A DNA stretch of 64,000 nucleotides from Brevundimonas basaltis (GCF_014202075.1 NZ_JACHFZ010000007.1:1-64000); one strand, 5' to 3'; positions 44,375 to 53,496 are shown, numbered from the stretch's first letter. The notes: generated by a model not told the origin, from the sequence alone. A program made the numbers and translations.

Positions 44375-44962
44375 CTAGGACCGCGGGGCTGACGCCACAA
44401 GCATCCGGTACGCCGCCATCGCCTGCGCCCGCGCCGTCTCGTCGTCGAGCAGCCGTCGTGAGTGGCCGTAGGCCAGGACGATGCCCTTGAACTGGAATAC
44501 CAGCACCTCCAGCGTGGCGTCGTCCGCGTTCGGATTCAGCGCACGAAACTCGCGCTTCAGCACCTTGGCCCAGCGCTGCTGGCTGGTCTTCAGCGTGTCG
44601 CGCAGCGGGCCCGGCTGATCGTCCAGCTCGATGGCCGCGGCCTTCAGCGGGCAGCCGCCCGGGCGGTCCTCGCCGTCGATCCAGTCCAGCTCGCCCTGGA
44701 AGATACGGTCCAGCCGTTCGCGGCCCGGGGCGAGGGGCTCGGCCGGCCGCCACACCGCCTCGGTGAACCGTTCGATCATCGTGTCGACCAGTTCGATCTG
44801 CAGCGCATCCTTCGACTGGAAATGCTTCAGCACCGCGCTCTTCGACACGCCGGCGGCGCCCGCGACGTCCTGCAGGCTGACGGCGGCGAGCCCGCGCACG
44901 GTCACCTGGGTCATCGCCTCGTCGATCAGACGGGCATGGGTGGCGGCGCCTTTGGGCGGCAT
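44375..44962 (-). CDS. TetR family transcriptional regulator
   Basis: 195 residues. An N-terminal TetR helix-turn-helix (RLIDEAMTQVTVRGLAAVSLQDVAGAAGVSKSAVLKHF, about 11-48) and a C-terminal ligand domain with the TetR_C pattern GGCPLKAAAIELDD. It probably represses itself and the divergent secreted-protein gene through the palindromes at 44983-45059. Downstream is the DUF72 fragment at 24 bp, so the locus is one operon. The ligand is unknown. Confidence 0.9.
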   Translation of the reverse strand: MPPKGAATHARLIDEAMTQVTVRGLAAVSLQDVAGAAGVSKSAVLKHFQSKDALQIELVDTMIERFTEAVWRPAEPLAPGRERLDRIFQGELDWIDGEDRPGGCPLKAAAIELDDQPGPLRDTLKTSQQRWAKVLKREFRALNPNADDATLEVLVFQFKGIVLAYGHSRRLLDDETARAQAMAAYRMLVASAPRS

Positions 44963-44982
44963 TCAAAACGACTCCGAAACAA

Positions 44983-45002
44983 AAGTATCCGAACGGACAC
45001 TT
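44983..45002. promoter_or_regulatory. 20-bp palindrome upstream of tetR
   Basis: AAGTATCCGAACGGACACTT has perfectly symmetric AAGT, TCCG, CGGA and ACTT blocks around a 2-bp centre with single-base gaps. It lies 21-40 bp before the tetR start and probably within its promoter. It is a candidate operator distinct from the GTGACC sites. Confidence 0.5.
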
Positions 45003-45008
45003 TCCGAT

Positions 45009-45059
45009 TGACACAAAGTGACCGGTCGGTCACCCATATGTGCACGGTCGGTCACTTTT
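45009..45059 (+). promoter_or_regulatory. Divergent promoter with TetR-type GTGACC-N4-GGTCAC operator
   Basis: TTGACA (45009-45014) is a -35-like element on the plus strand. GTGACCGGTCGGTCAC (45018-45033) is a near-perfect palindrome overlapping the spacer, and CGGTCGGTCACTTTT (45045-45059) repeats its right half, so ACAAAGTGACCGGTC and GGTCGGTCACTTTTG also face each other. This arrangement is typical of TetR control. Confidence 0.65.
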
Positions 45060-45099
45060 GCACGAACCGGCCGCTCTGACCAGCCCCAAGGAGGCTCCG

Positions 45100-45386
45100 A
45101 TGTTGCTCATGTCCCTGATCTCCGCGACCCTCGTCGTCGCTCAGCCCGCCCCCGCTCTCGACGCCGCCGCCACCCTCGCCGTGCCGGGCGAGGCGCGCCG
45201 CGTCATTCTGGATGGCCGGTCGTGGGCCTGCGGTCCCGACGGCGCCTGCGTCGCCCGCGGCCGCGGCGATTCCCAGCCCGTGTTGCGCGAGTGCCGCCGC
45301 TTCGTCGCCCGTTTCGGCCCGGTGATCCGCTATGAGCGCAACGGCGTCGCCCTGACAGAGTCCGATCTGGCTCGTTGCAACGCGGC

Positions 45387-45390
<4 letters not shown>
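45100..45390 (+). CDS. Small exported CC_3452-like protein
   Basis: 96 residues with a signal peptide (LLMSLISATLVVAQ) and a compact four-Cys domain: WACGPDGACVAR, VLRECRRFVARFGPV, a central GVAL and ARCNAA at the end. This spacing matches the CC_3452 family of short exported proteins known from Caulobacter and sphingomonads, function unknown. An AAGGAGG ribosome site (45088-45094) fixes the start. It is divergent from tetR and probably its target. The stop shares CTAG with the convergent kinase gene. Confidence 0.78.
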
Positions 45391-47015
<1,625 letters not shown>

Positions 47016-47064
47016 ATCCCTTACAGGACAGGCTTACACGCTCCCGGTTAAGGGCGCATTGCGA

Positions 47065-48426
47065 TCAATAGGCGAAATCGCGGTAGATGCGGCTGACGTC
47101 GCCCTGCCAGTCGCCGTGATACAACTCCAGCAGCCGTTCGGCCGGGGTGACCCCGCTGTCGGCGATGTCTTCGAGCTCCGACAGATAGCCGCGCTCGTCG
47201 ACCATCCCGCCCGAGAAGCGGGCGCGGTTCTTCAGCCCGTGCCGGGCGATGTCGACCAGATCGACGGCCACGTCCCGCACCGACCGGCCGGCCACCTCCG
47301 CCTTCAGCCCCAGCCGGGTGACGTCGCGGCGCAGGCGCTCGTGGTCGGCGATGTCCCAGTCCTTCACAAGGTCCCAGGCCGCCGCCAGCGACGGCGCGTC
47401 GTACAGCACCCCGGCCCACAGCGCCGGCAGGCCGCAAATCCGGCTCCACGGCCCCCCGTCGGCGCCGCGCATCTCCAGATAGGCCTTCAGCCGCACCTCG
47501 GGGAACAGGGTGGTCAGGTGGTCGGCCCAATCCTTCTTCGTGGCCCGATCGCCGGGCAGGGCGTCCAGCCGGCCGTCCATGAAGGCGCGGAACGACTGGC
47601 CCGACAGATCGACATAGCGCCCGTCGCGCTTGGCGAAATACATCGGGACGTCCAACGCATAGTCGGCGTAGCGCTCGAAGCCGAAACCGTCCTCGAACAC
47701 GAAATCCAGCATGCCGGTGCGGTCCGGATCGGTGTCGGTCCAGACATTGGCGCGGGCCGACAGGAAGCCGTTCGGCTTGCCCTCGGTGAACGGCGAACAG
47801 GCGAACAGGGCGGTGGCGACCGGCTGCAGGGCCAGCGATGTCCGGAACTTGGCCACCATGTCGGCCTCGCTGTCGAAGTCGAGGTTGGCCTGGATGGTGC
47901 AGGTGCGCAGCATCATGTCGAGGCCCAGCGAGCCCTTCTTCGGCATATAGGCCCGCATGATCCCGTAGCGGCCCTTGGGCATGATCGGCACGTCTTCGCG
48001 CCGCCACATCGGATCGAAACCGGCGCCGAGGAAGCCGAGTCCGATCTGGTCGGCCACCTGTTTGACCTCCATCAGGTGGCGGCCGGTCTCGTCGCAGATG
48101 TCGTGGATGTCCCTCAGCGGCGCGCCCGAGAGTTCGAACTGGCCGCCGGGCTCCAGGCTGATCGAGGCGGTGTAGCCCTCGGCGTTCTCCCGCTCCAGGG
48201 CGATGACGTGGCCGGCTTCGCTGACCTCGCGCCAGCCGAACCGGGTCAGGCCCTCCAGCATGGCCTTGATGCCGTTCGGCCCCTCATAGGCCGGGCGCCG
48301 CAGCGTCGAGATGTCGAAGCCAAATTTCTCGTGTTCGGCGCCGATGCGCCATTCGGACTTGGGCTTGGACCCCTTCGACATGGCGCCGATAAGGTCTTCG
48401 CGGGTCAGCGGTTCGGCGTTAGCCAT
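47065..48426 (-). CDS. gshA: Glutamate-cysteine ligase
   Basis: 453 residues of the plant/alphaproteobacterial type of glutamate-cysteine ligase: WRIGAEHEKFGFD, ISLEPGGQFELSGAPL, MPKKGSLGLDMMLRTCTIQ, and PRYRD-like end YRDFAY. It makes gamma-glutamylcysteine for glutathione, used by gloB and perhaps GFA here. ATG 48426 was chosen; an upstream ATG adds 22 unlikely residues. It lies 99 bp after rsmE on the same strand, in one run with yefM-yoeB-rsmE. Confidence 0.94.
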   Translation of the reverse strand: MANAEPLTREDLIGAMSKGSKPKSEWRIGAEHEKFGFDISTLRRPAYEGPNGIKAMLEGLTRFGWREVSEAGHVIALERENAEGYTASISLEPGGQFELSGAPLRDIHDICDETGRHLMEVKQVADQIGLGFLGAGFDPMWRREDVPIMPKGRYGIMRAYMPKKGSLGLDMMLRTCTIQANLDFDSEADMVAKFRTSLALQPVATALFACSPFTEGKPNGFLSARANVWTDTDPDRTGMLDFVFEDGFGFERYADYALDVPMYFAKRDGRYVDLSGQSFRAFMDGRLDALPGDRATKKDWADHLTTLFPEVRLKAYLEMRGADGGPWSRICGLPALWAGVLYDAPSLAAAWDLVKDWDIADHERLRRDVTRLGLKAEVAGRSVRDVAVDLVDIARHGLKNRARFSGGMVDERGYLSELEDIADSGVTPAERLLELYHGDWQGDVSRIYRDFAY

Positions 48427-48498
48427 GCGATGTTTCTCAGCCCAGGATGTCGCCGCTAGATGGGCGGGCCGGGCCGTATGCTCAAGCCCCATTCCGCG

Positions 48499-48508
48499 TC
48501 GATATCGA
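48499..48508. promoter_or_regulatory. TCGATATCGA palindrome in rsmE-gshA gap
   Basis: A perfect 10-bp palindrome in the 99-bp gap upstream of gshA, in a locally A+T-richer stretch. It may be part of a separate gshA promoter. The evidence is thin. Confidence 0.2.
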
Positions 48509-48525
48509 TAAGCCCGCCTTGGGTC

Positions 48526-49284
48526 TCAGCGTTCCCAGTCGCCGACCGCCGCCTGCCACAGGGTCAGCGCCGCCGTCGCCGCCGTATCCGCCCGCAGCAC
48601 CCGAGGCCCAAGCGACACCGCGGTGGTGAAGGGCAGGGCCCTCAGCCGCTCGCGCTCCTCCGGCGCGAACCCGCCCTCCGGCCCGATCAATATGGCCCAG
48701 GGTGTTCCTCCCCCTCTGGGGGAGGGGGACCGCGAAGCGGTGGAGGGGGCCGCCCCCGCCAGGGCCGTCATCGCCGGCGCGCCGCCCGTCTCGTCGCAGA
48801 ACATCAGCCGCCGCTCCCCGTCCCAGCCGTCCAGCAGCGCCTCCAGCTTCACCGGCAGGTCGATCCCCGGCACATCCAGCCGCCCGGTCTGTTCGGCGCT
48901 CTCGACCGCGATGGCCTCCAGCCGGTCCATCCGCACCCGGTCCCCTTGCGTCCGCCGCGTCGTCACCAGCCCGATCCGCGCCGCGCCCAACTCCGTGGCC
49001 TTCTCGACCGCGAACTCCAGCGCCGACTTCTTCACCACGGCGATCAGCAGATGTACGTCCGGTCCGGTGGTCTGCGGCCGGACCTGTTCCTCGGCCTTCA
49101 GCACCACGCCCTTCTTGAGGACCTCGGCGATCACACACCGCCACTCGCCGTCGACGCCGTTGAACGCCAGCAGGGCATCGCCGGCCTTCAGCCGCATCAC
49201 CTGGGTCAGATAGCGCGACTGGTCCAGCGTCGGCAGGAGGGGCGCGCCGGCGGACAGGGGCTGGGGGACGTGGAGGCGGATCAT
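48526..49284 (-). CDS. rsmE: 16S rRNA m3U1498 methyltransferase RsmE
   Basis: 252 residues. An N-terminal PUA-like domain (MIRLHVPQPL, SRYLTQVMRL) is followed by a SPOUT knot domain with KKSALEFAVEKATELGAARI, ILIGPEGGFAPEER and LGPRVLRADTAATAAL, which form the SAM-binding knot. It methylates U1498 of 16S rRNA. Residues about 177-193 (AGAAPSTASRSPSPRGG) are not a family feature: they are the in-frame translation of a palindromic repeat (48705-48757) placed in the linker before the knot. Its ATG overlaps the yoeB stop (49281-49284). Confidence 0.94.
   Translation of the reverse strand: MIRLHVPQPLSAGAPLLPTLDQSRYLTQVMRLKAGDALLAFNGVDGEWRCVIAEVLKKGVVLKAEEQVRPQTTGPDVHLLIAVVKKSALEFAVEKATELGAARIGLVTTRRTQGDRVRMDRLEAIAVESAEQTGRLDVPGIDLPVKLEALLDGWDGERRLMFCDETGGAPAMTALAGAAPSTASRSPSPRGGGTPWAILIGPEGGFAPEERERLRALPFTTAVSLGPRVLRADTAATAALTLWQAAVGDWER
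48705..48757. repeat. REP-like palindromic element translated within rsmE
   Basis: About 50 bp with stem TCCCCC-TCT-GGGGGA (48709-48723), stem ACCGC-GAA-GCGGT (48729-48741) and outer arms CCCCCTC/GAGGGGG. The sequence is of the form I know as a dispersed palindromic repeat in Caulobacter, Brevundimonas and sphingomonad genomes. Its length keeps the rsmE frame open. Confidence 0.7.
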
Positions 49285-49541
49285 CGGCTGTAGTGATACC
49301 GGCACTGGGCGATCAACAGGGCGTCATCCGCCATGTGGTAGACCAGTCTGTGCTCCTGATCGATTCGGCGCGACCACCAGCCGGAGAACTCACCCTTCAA
49401 TGGTTCAGGCTTGCCCGTGCCGGTGAAGGGGGTGCGCAGGCATTCCCGGATGAGGCCATTGAGCTTGCGGAGCATCCTCCGGTCGGTCTCCTGCCAATGG
49501 AGATAGTCTTCCCAACCGTGGGCCTGGAAGATGAGCTTCAT
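49281..49541 (-). CDS. yoeB: Toxin YoeB (Txe/YoeB family mRNA interferase)
   Basis: 86 residues, typical YoeB length. The N-terminus has a conserved WEDYLHWQETDRR; the rest includes IRECLRTPFTGTGKPEPLKG, GWWSRRIDQEHRLVYH with the catalytic Glu, Arg and His region, and the C-terminal CRYHY. YoeB cuts mRNA at translating ribosomes. It is joined by ATGA overlaps to yefM upstream (49538-49541) and rsmE downstream (49281-49284), so toxin translation is coupled on both sides. Confidence 0.95.
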   Translation of the reverse strand: MKLIFQAHGWEDYLHWQETDRRMLRKLNGLIRECLRTPFTGTGKPEPLKGEFSGWWSRRIDQEHRLVYHMADDALLIAQCRYHYSR

Positions 49542-49795
49542 TCCTCGATCAGGTCGCGGGTCTGCCCGCCGCCCGCGTCGAGTTCGGCGACCGCCTCGCG
49601 CAGGCGCGCAGCGTTGGCGGGACTACGCAGCAGGTACTCCGTCTCTTGCCAGGACGCGAAGTCCTCGAGCGACATCAGCACGGCCGCGGGCTTGCCGCCC
49701 TCGCGGGTGATGATGGTGTAGTCGTGATCCGCCGTGACCCTGTCGATGGTCGCGGCGAGAGTCTTGCGCAGTTCGGTGACGGAGATCGCGTTCAT
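49538..49795 (-). CDS. yefM: Antitoxin YefM (Phd/YefM family)
   Basis: 85 residues: N-terminal DNA-binding Phd/YefM domain (MNAISVTELRKTLAATIDRV, then PAAVLMSLEDFASWQETEYLL) and a C-terminal toxin-binding tail rich in acidic residues (GGQTRDLIEE). It neutralises YoeB and represses the operon. A perfect 16-bp palindrome with the TGTACA core known for YefM operators lies 9 bp upstream of the start. Confidence 0.95.
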   Translation of the reverse strand: MNAISVTELRKTLAATIDRVTADHDYTIITREGGKPAAVLMSLEDFASWQETEYLLRSPANAARLREAVAELDAGGGQTRDLIEE

Positions 49796-49804
49796 GCATC
49801 TAAT

Positions 49805-49820
49805 GTACAGAATTCTGTAC
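49805..49820. promoter_or_regulatory. YefM-YoeB operator, perfect 16-bp palindrome
   Basis: GTACAGAATTCTGTAC is a perfect palindrome, with TGTACA at 49804-49809 and TGTACG at 49816-49821. E. coli YefM-YoeB binds palindromes with a TGTACA core, so this is very probably the autoregulatory operator of yefM. Confidence 0.8.
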
Positions 49821-49833
49821 GTTCAGGCAAGAC

Positions 49834-50997
49834 CTACAGCGTCCGCGCGATCAGCAGCTTCATGATCTCGTTCGTCCCGCCGTAGATCCGCTGAACCCGC
49901 GCGTCCTTGTACAGCTGGGCGATCGGATATTCGTTCATATAGCCGTAGCCGCCGTGCAGCTGCAGCATCTCGTCGATGACCTCGCCCTGGATGTCCGTGA
50001 CCCAGTATTTGGCCATCGAGGCCGTCGCGGCGTCGAGCTGGCCCTTCAGGTGCAGGCCGATGCAGTGGTCGACGAACACCTTGGCCACGGTCAGCTTGGT
50101 CTTCACCTCGGCCAGTTTGAACTGGGTGTTCTGGAAGTCGATGACCCGCTTCCCGAACGCCTTGCGCTCCTTCACATAGGCCAGGGTCTCGCTCAGCCCG
50201 CGCTCGGCCGCCGCCACGCCCTGCACCGCGATATTCAGCCGCTCCTGCGGCAGCTGCTGCATCAGCTGGATGAAGCCCTGACCCTCGCCGCCGCCGATGA
50301 TGTTCTCGCCCGGGACCTTCACGTCGTTGAAGAACAGCTCGGAAGTGTCGTTCCCCTCCATGCCGATCTTGTGCAGGTTCCGACCGCGCTCGAAGCCCTC
50401 GGCCCCGTCGGTCTCGACCACGATCAGACTGGTGCCCTTGGCGCCCTCGGACGGATCGGTCTTGGCCACGACGATGATGAAATTGGCCAGCTGGCCGTTG
50501 GTGATGAAGGTCTTGGAGCCGTTCACCACATACTGGTTGCCCTGCTTGATGGCGGTGGTCTTGACCCCCTGCAGGTCCGAACCGGCGCCCGGCTCGGTCA
50601 TGGCGATGGCCCCGACCAGCTCGCCCGACTGCAGCCGCGGCAGCCAGCGCGCCTTCTGCTCATCGGTGCCGTAGTGCCAGATGTAGGGCATGACGATCGC
50701 ATTGTGCAGCGAGATGCCGAAGTGGTCCGCGCCCTTCCAGCCCAGCTGCCGCATCAGCACCACCTCGTGCCGGTAGTCCCCGCCCATGCCGCCGTCCTCT
50801 TCCGGCATCGACAGCCCCAGCAGCCCCGCCTCGCCGGAGGCATTCCACAGCGCGCGCGGCACGCTGGAGTTGGCGATCCACTCCTGGACCTTCTCCGGCG
50901 GCGCATGCTCGTCGATCCATTTGCCGACGGAGTCGGAGAAGAGGGTGATCTCCTCTTCCTGCATGAACTCGGGTTCGGGGACGTTGAGGACGTTCAT
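49834..50997 (-). CDS. Acyl-CoA dehydrogenase
   Basis: 387 residues of the FAD acyl-CoA dehydrogenase family: AMTEPGAGSDLQGVKTTA and an FITNG substrate loop, AYVKERKAFGKRVIDFQNTQ, LHGGYGYMNEYPI and the C-terminal RIYGGTNEIMKLLI. The catalytic base region (QLYKDARVQRIYGGTNE) is intact. It introduces the first double bond in beta-oxidation. ATG 50997 was preferred to TTG 51003. It is the second dehydrogenase behind merR, separated from the first by a 185-bp gap that holds a repeat. Confidence 0.92.
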   Translation of the reverse strand: MNVLNVPEPEFMQEEEITLFSDSVGKWIDEHAPPEKVQEWIANSSVPRALWNASGEAGLLGLSMPEEDGGMGGDYRHEVVLMRQLGWKGADHFGISLHNAIVMPYIWHYGTDEQKARWLPRLQSGELVGAIAMTEPGAGSDLQGVKTTAIKQGNQYVVNGSKTFITNGQLANFIIVVAKTDPSEGAKGTSLIVVETDGAEGFERGRNLHKIGMEGNDTSELFFNDVKVPGENIIGGGEGQGFIQLMQQLPQERLNIAVQGVAAAERGLSETLAYVKERKAFGKRVIDFQNTQFKLAEVKTKLTVAKVFVDHCIGLHLKGQLDAATASMAKYWVTDIQGEVIDEMLQLHGGYGYMNEYPIAQLYKDARVQRIYGGTNEIMKLLIARTL

Positions 50998-51015
50998 GAT
51001 CAAATCCGCTTCACT

Positions 51016-51180
51016 GGTCCCTCTCCCGACGGGAGAGGGCTTGAGCGCACGATCGCGCCAGCGATCGTCCTTGCGCGAAAGGGTGAGGGGCTACGGTGCG
51101 AAGACGTCTTCCGCCGGACGCCCTCACCCTCCCACCCGCTGGCGCGAGCGGGCCCCTCCCTCTCCCCTCGGGAGAGGGGT
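51016..51180. repeat. Composite palindromic repeat between two acyl-CoA dehydrogenase genes
   Basis: A string of hairpins fills almost the whole intergenic gap: CCCTCTCCC-GAC-GGGAGAGGG (51019-51039), ACGATCGC-GCCA-GCGATCGT (51049-51068), GGGTGAGGGGC paired with GCCCTCACCC (about 51080-51128), CCCGCT/AGCGGG (about 51134-51151) and CCCTCTCCCCTCGGGAGAGGGG at the end. It is an interspersed mosaic repeat of the type common in alphaproteobacteria, and codes for nothing recognisable. Confidence 0.7.
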
Positions 51181-51182
51181 CT

Positions 51183-52970
51183 CTAGAACGCCTCCGTCGG
51201 CATCTGCATCAGCACCTCGGCGCCGGTCTTCATCTTGGCCAGATGCGCGCCGGCGTCGGGCAGGATGCGTTCGACGAAATAGCGGCCGGTCATCAGCTTG
51301 TTGGCGTAGTAGGGATCGTCAGAACCCCCATCCACCTGCTTCTGCGCCGCGATGGCCATCTGCGCCCAGCAATAGGCCAGCGCGGTCAGGCCGAAGATGT
51401 GCAGATAGTCGGTGCTCGCCGCCCCGGCGTTGTCGGGGTTCTGCATGCCGTTCTGCATCAGCCACATGGTGCCTTCCTGCAGCTTCTTCTTGGCGTCGGC
51501 CAGGCCGTCGATGAAGGGCTTCACCGTCTCGCCCGCGTCGCCGTTTTCCGACACGAAGGCGTCGATGTCGGCGAACCAGGTCATGATCGCCCGCCCGCCG
51601 TTGGCCGGCAGCTTGCGCCCCACCAGATCCAGCGCCTGGATGCCGTTGGCCCCCTCATAGATCATGGTGATCCGCGCATCGCGCAGATACTGGCTGGCCG
51701 GGAAATGCTCGGTATAGCCGCTGCCGCCGTGCACCTGCATGGCGAGGCTGGCCGCGTGGAAGCCCTTGTCGGTCAGATAGGCCTTCAGCACCGGGGTGAT
51801 CAGGCCCATGTAGTCCCTGGCCTTCTGGGCCTCGGCCCCGTCGTTCGAGTGCTGCAGGTCGGCCTGCAGCGCCGTCCACAGGATGAAGGCCTGGCCGCCC
51901 TCGACGATGGCCCTGGCCTCCAGCAGCATCCGCCGCACGTCCGGGTGGACCATGATCGAATCGGCCGGTCCGTCCGGGTTTTTCGCCCCGGTCAGGCTGC
52001 GGCCCTGCAGGCGGTCGTTGGCGAATTCGACGGCGGCCTGATAGGCGGCGGTGCCGATCGACAGGCCCTGCAGGCCGGTGCCGAGCCGGGCCTCGTTCAT
52101 CATCACGAACATGGCCGCCATGCCCTTGTTCTCGGTCCCGACCAGCCAGCCCTTGGCGTTCTCATAGGCCATGACGCAGGTGGCGTTGCCGTGGATGCCC
52201 ATCTTGTGCTCAAGGCCCGCGCAGCCGACGCCCTCGTTGCGCTCGCCGAGGCTGCCGTCGTCGTTGACGAACACCTTGGGCACGACGAACAGGCTGATGC
52301 CCTTGATGCCTTCCGGCGCGCCCTCGATCCGGGCCAGCACCAAATGGATGATGTTGTCGGTGAAGTCGTGCTCGCCCGACGAAATCCAGATCTTCTGGCC
52401 GGTGATGTTGTAGCTGCCGTCGCCGTTCGGCACGGCCTTGGTGCGGATCAGGCCCAGATCGGTGCCGCATTGCGGCTCGGTCAGGTTCATGGTGCCGCCC
52501 CATTCGCCGGTGGCCATCTTGGGCAGGTATTTCGCCTTCAGCTCATCCGATCCATTGGCGTTCAGCCCCCAGTAGGCGCCGGCCGTCAGCCCCGGATACA
52601 TCGAGAAGGCGGCGCTGGCGGCGGCGGTCATCTGGCCGAAGGCCATGGCCACCACCGACGGCATCCCTTGCCCGCCGTGCTCCGGCAGGGCCGACAGGGC
52701 GGGCCAGCCGGCCTCGACCATCTGCTGGTAGGCTTCCTTCCAGCCGGTCGGGCCGGTGACCTTGCCGTCGTCCCATTTGCAGCCTTCCTGATCGCCGATC
52801 CGGTTCAGGGGGGCGATGACCTCCTCGGCGAATTTCGCGCCTTCCTCGAGGATCTGGCCGACCAGGTCCGACGACACGTCGGCGAAACCGGGCTGGTTGG
52901 CGTAGCGGTCGATCTCCAGCACCTCGTTGAGGATGAACGTCAGGTCGCGGACGGGCGCCTTGTAGGTCAT
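51183..52970 (-). CDS. Acyl-CoA dehydrogenase with C-terminal extension
   Basis: 595 residues, the long acyl-CoA dehydrogenase class: an N-terminal AcylCoA_DH_N motif (YKAPVRDLTFILNEVLE), MNLTEPQCGTDLGLIRTKA, KIWISSGEHDFTDNI, ITMIYEGANGIQALDLVGRK and a C-terminal Z_Acyl-CoA domain with ADIDAFVSENGDAG. Such enzymes oxidise medium or long-chain acyl-CoAs, or DMSP-derived acyl-CoAs in some bacteria. It starts 4 bp after merR and should be co-transcribed with it. Confidence 0.92.
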   Translation of the reverse strand: MTYKAPVRDLTFILNEVLEIDRYANQPGFADVSSDLVGQILEEGAKFAEEVIAPLNRIGDQEGCKWDDGKVTGPTGWKEAYQQMVEAGWPALSALPEHGGQGMPSVVAMAFGQMTAAASAAFSMYPGLTAGAYWGLNANGSDELKAKYLPKMATGEWGGTMNLTEPQCGTDLGLIRTKAVPNGDGSYNITGQKIWISSGEHDFTDNIIHLVLARIEGAPEGIKGISLFVVPKVFVNDDGSLGERNEGVGCAGLEHKMGIHGNATCVMAYENAKGWLVGTENKGMAAMFVMMNEARLGTGLQGLSIGTAAYQAAVEFANDRLQGRSLTGAKNPDGPADSIMVHPDVRRMLLEARAIVEGGQAFILWTALQADLQHSNDGAEAQKARDYMGLITPVLKAYLTDKGFHAASLAMQVHGGSGYTEHFPASQYLRDARITMIYEGANGIQALDLVGRKLPANGGRAIMTWFADIDAFVSENGDAGETVKPFIDGLADAKKKLQEGTMWLMQNGMQNPDNAGAASTDYLHIFGLTALAYCWAQMAIAAQKQVDGGSDDPYYANKLMTGRYFVERILPDAGAHLAKMKTGAEVLMQMPTEAF

Positions 52971-52974
52971 GGAG

Positions 52975-53460
52975 TTACGCTCTCGCTTTGAAGGGCTGGA
53001 CGTGGTGGTCGGGGTTCAGGCGCGACTTCAGCAGGGTCGCGTATTCGTCGGCGCCGGGCAGCAGGTCGGGCCGGTGCTCGCCCAGCTTGCGCTCCATCAC
53101 GGCGCAGGCCTCCTCGGCCGTCTCGATGGCGGCGTCGAGGTCTTCGCGCTGCTGTTTCAGCGCCTCGATCTGGGCGCGGTGGCGGCGCAGGGCGACGGCC
53201 ATCTGGTGGGCGTTGTGATTGTCGTGGTCGTACAGATCCAGCATCTCCTGGATCTCCAGCAGGCTGAAGCCGATGCGGCGGCCGCGCAGGATCAGCTTCA
53301 GCCGGGCCCGGTCGCGCGCGTCATAGACCCGCGTCTGACCCTTTCGGGCCGGGGTCAGCAGCCCCTTGTCCTCGTAGAAGCGCAGCGCCCGCGCCGTCGC
53401 CCCGAACTCGCGGCACAGCTGGCGGATCGAATAGGTGCGATGGTCGTCGGCGGTCGCCAT
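52975..53460 (-). CDS. MerR family transcriptional regulator of acyl-CoA catabolism
   Basis: 161 residues. An N-terminal MerR winged helix (YSIRQLCREFGATARALRFYEDKGLL, about 10-35) is followed by a long coiled coil (about 85-125) with HRAQIEALKQQREDLDAAIE, and no Cys metal site. This form matches MerR regulators of branched-chain or fatty acyl-CoA degradation (LiuR-like). It heads the operon with two acyl-CoA dehydrogenases. The palindrome TTTACGTGCACGTCAA in its promoter and the near-identical pair before fadA point to autoregulation and control of beta-oxidation. Confidence 0.9.
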   Translation of the reverse strand: MATADDHRTYSIRQLCREFGATARALRFYEDKGLLTPARKGQTRVYDARDRARLKLILRGRRIGFSLLEIQEMLDLYDHDNHNAHQMAVALRRHRAQIEALKQQREDLDAAIETAEEACAVMERKLGEHRPDLLPGADEYATLLKSRLNPDHHVQPFKARA

Positions 53461-53467
53461 GGCCGCC

Positions 53468-53496
53468 AGATAAGCCGATCTTGACGTGCACGTAAA
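53468..53496 (-). promoter_or_regulatory. merR promoter with overlapping 16-bp operator
   Basis: On the minus strand TTTACG (53496-53491), 17 bp, then TTATCT (53473-53468) make a good -35/-10 pair. The operator TTTACGTGCACGTCAA (53496-53481) starts at the -35. The ATG begins 7 bp after the -10, so the transcript may be leaderless. The operator equals the fadA site except for the two central bases. Confidence 0.65.
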
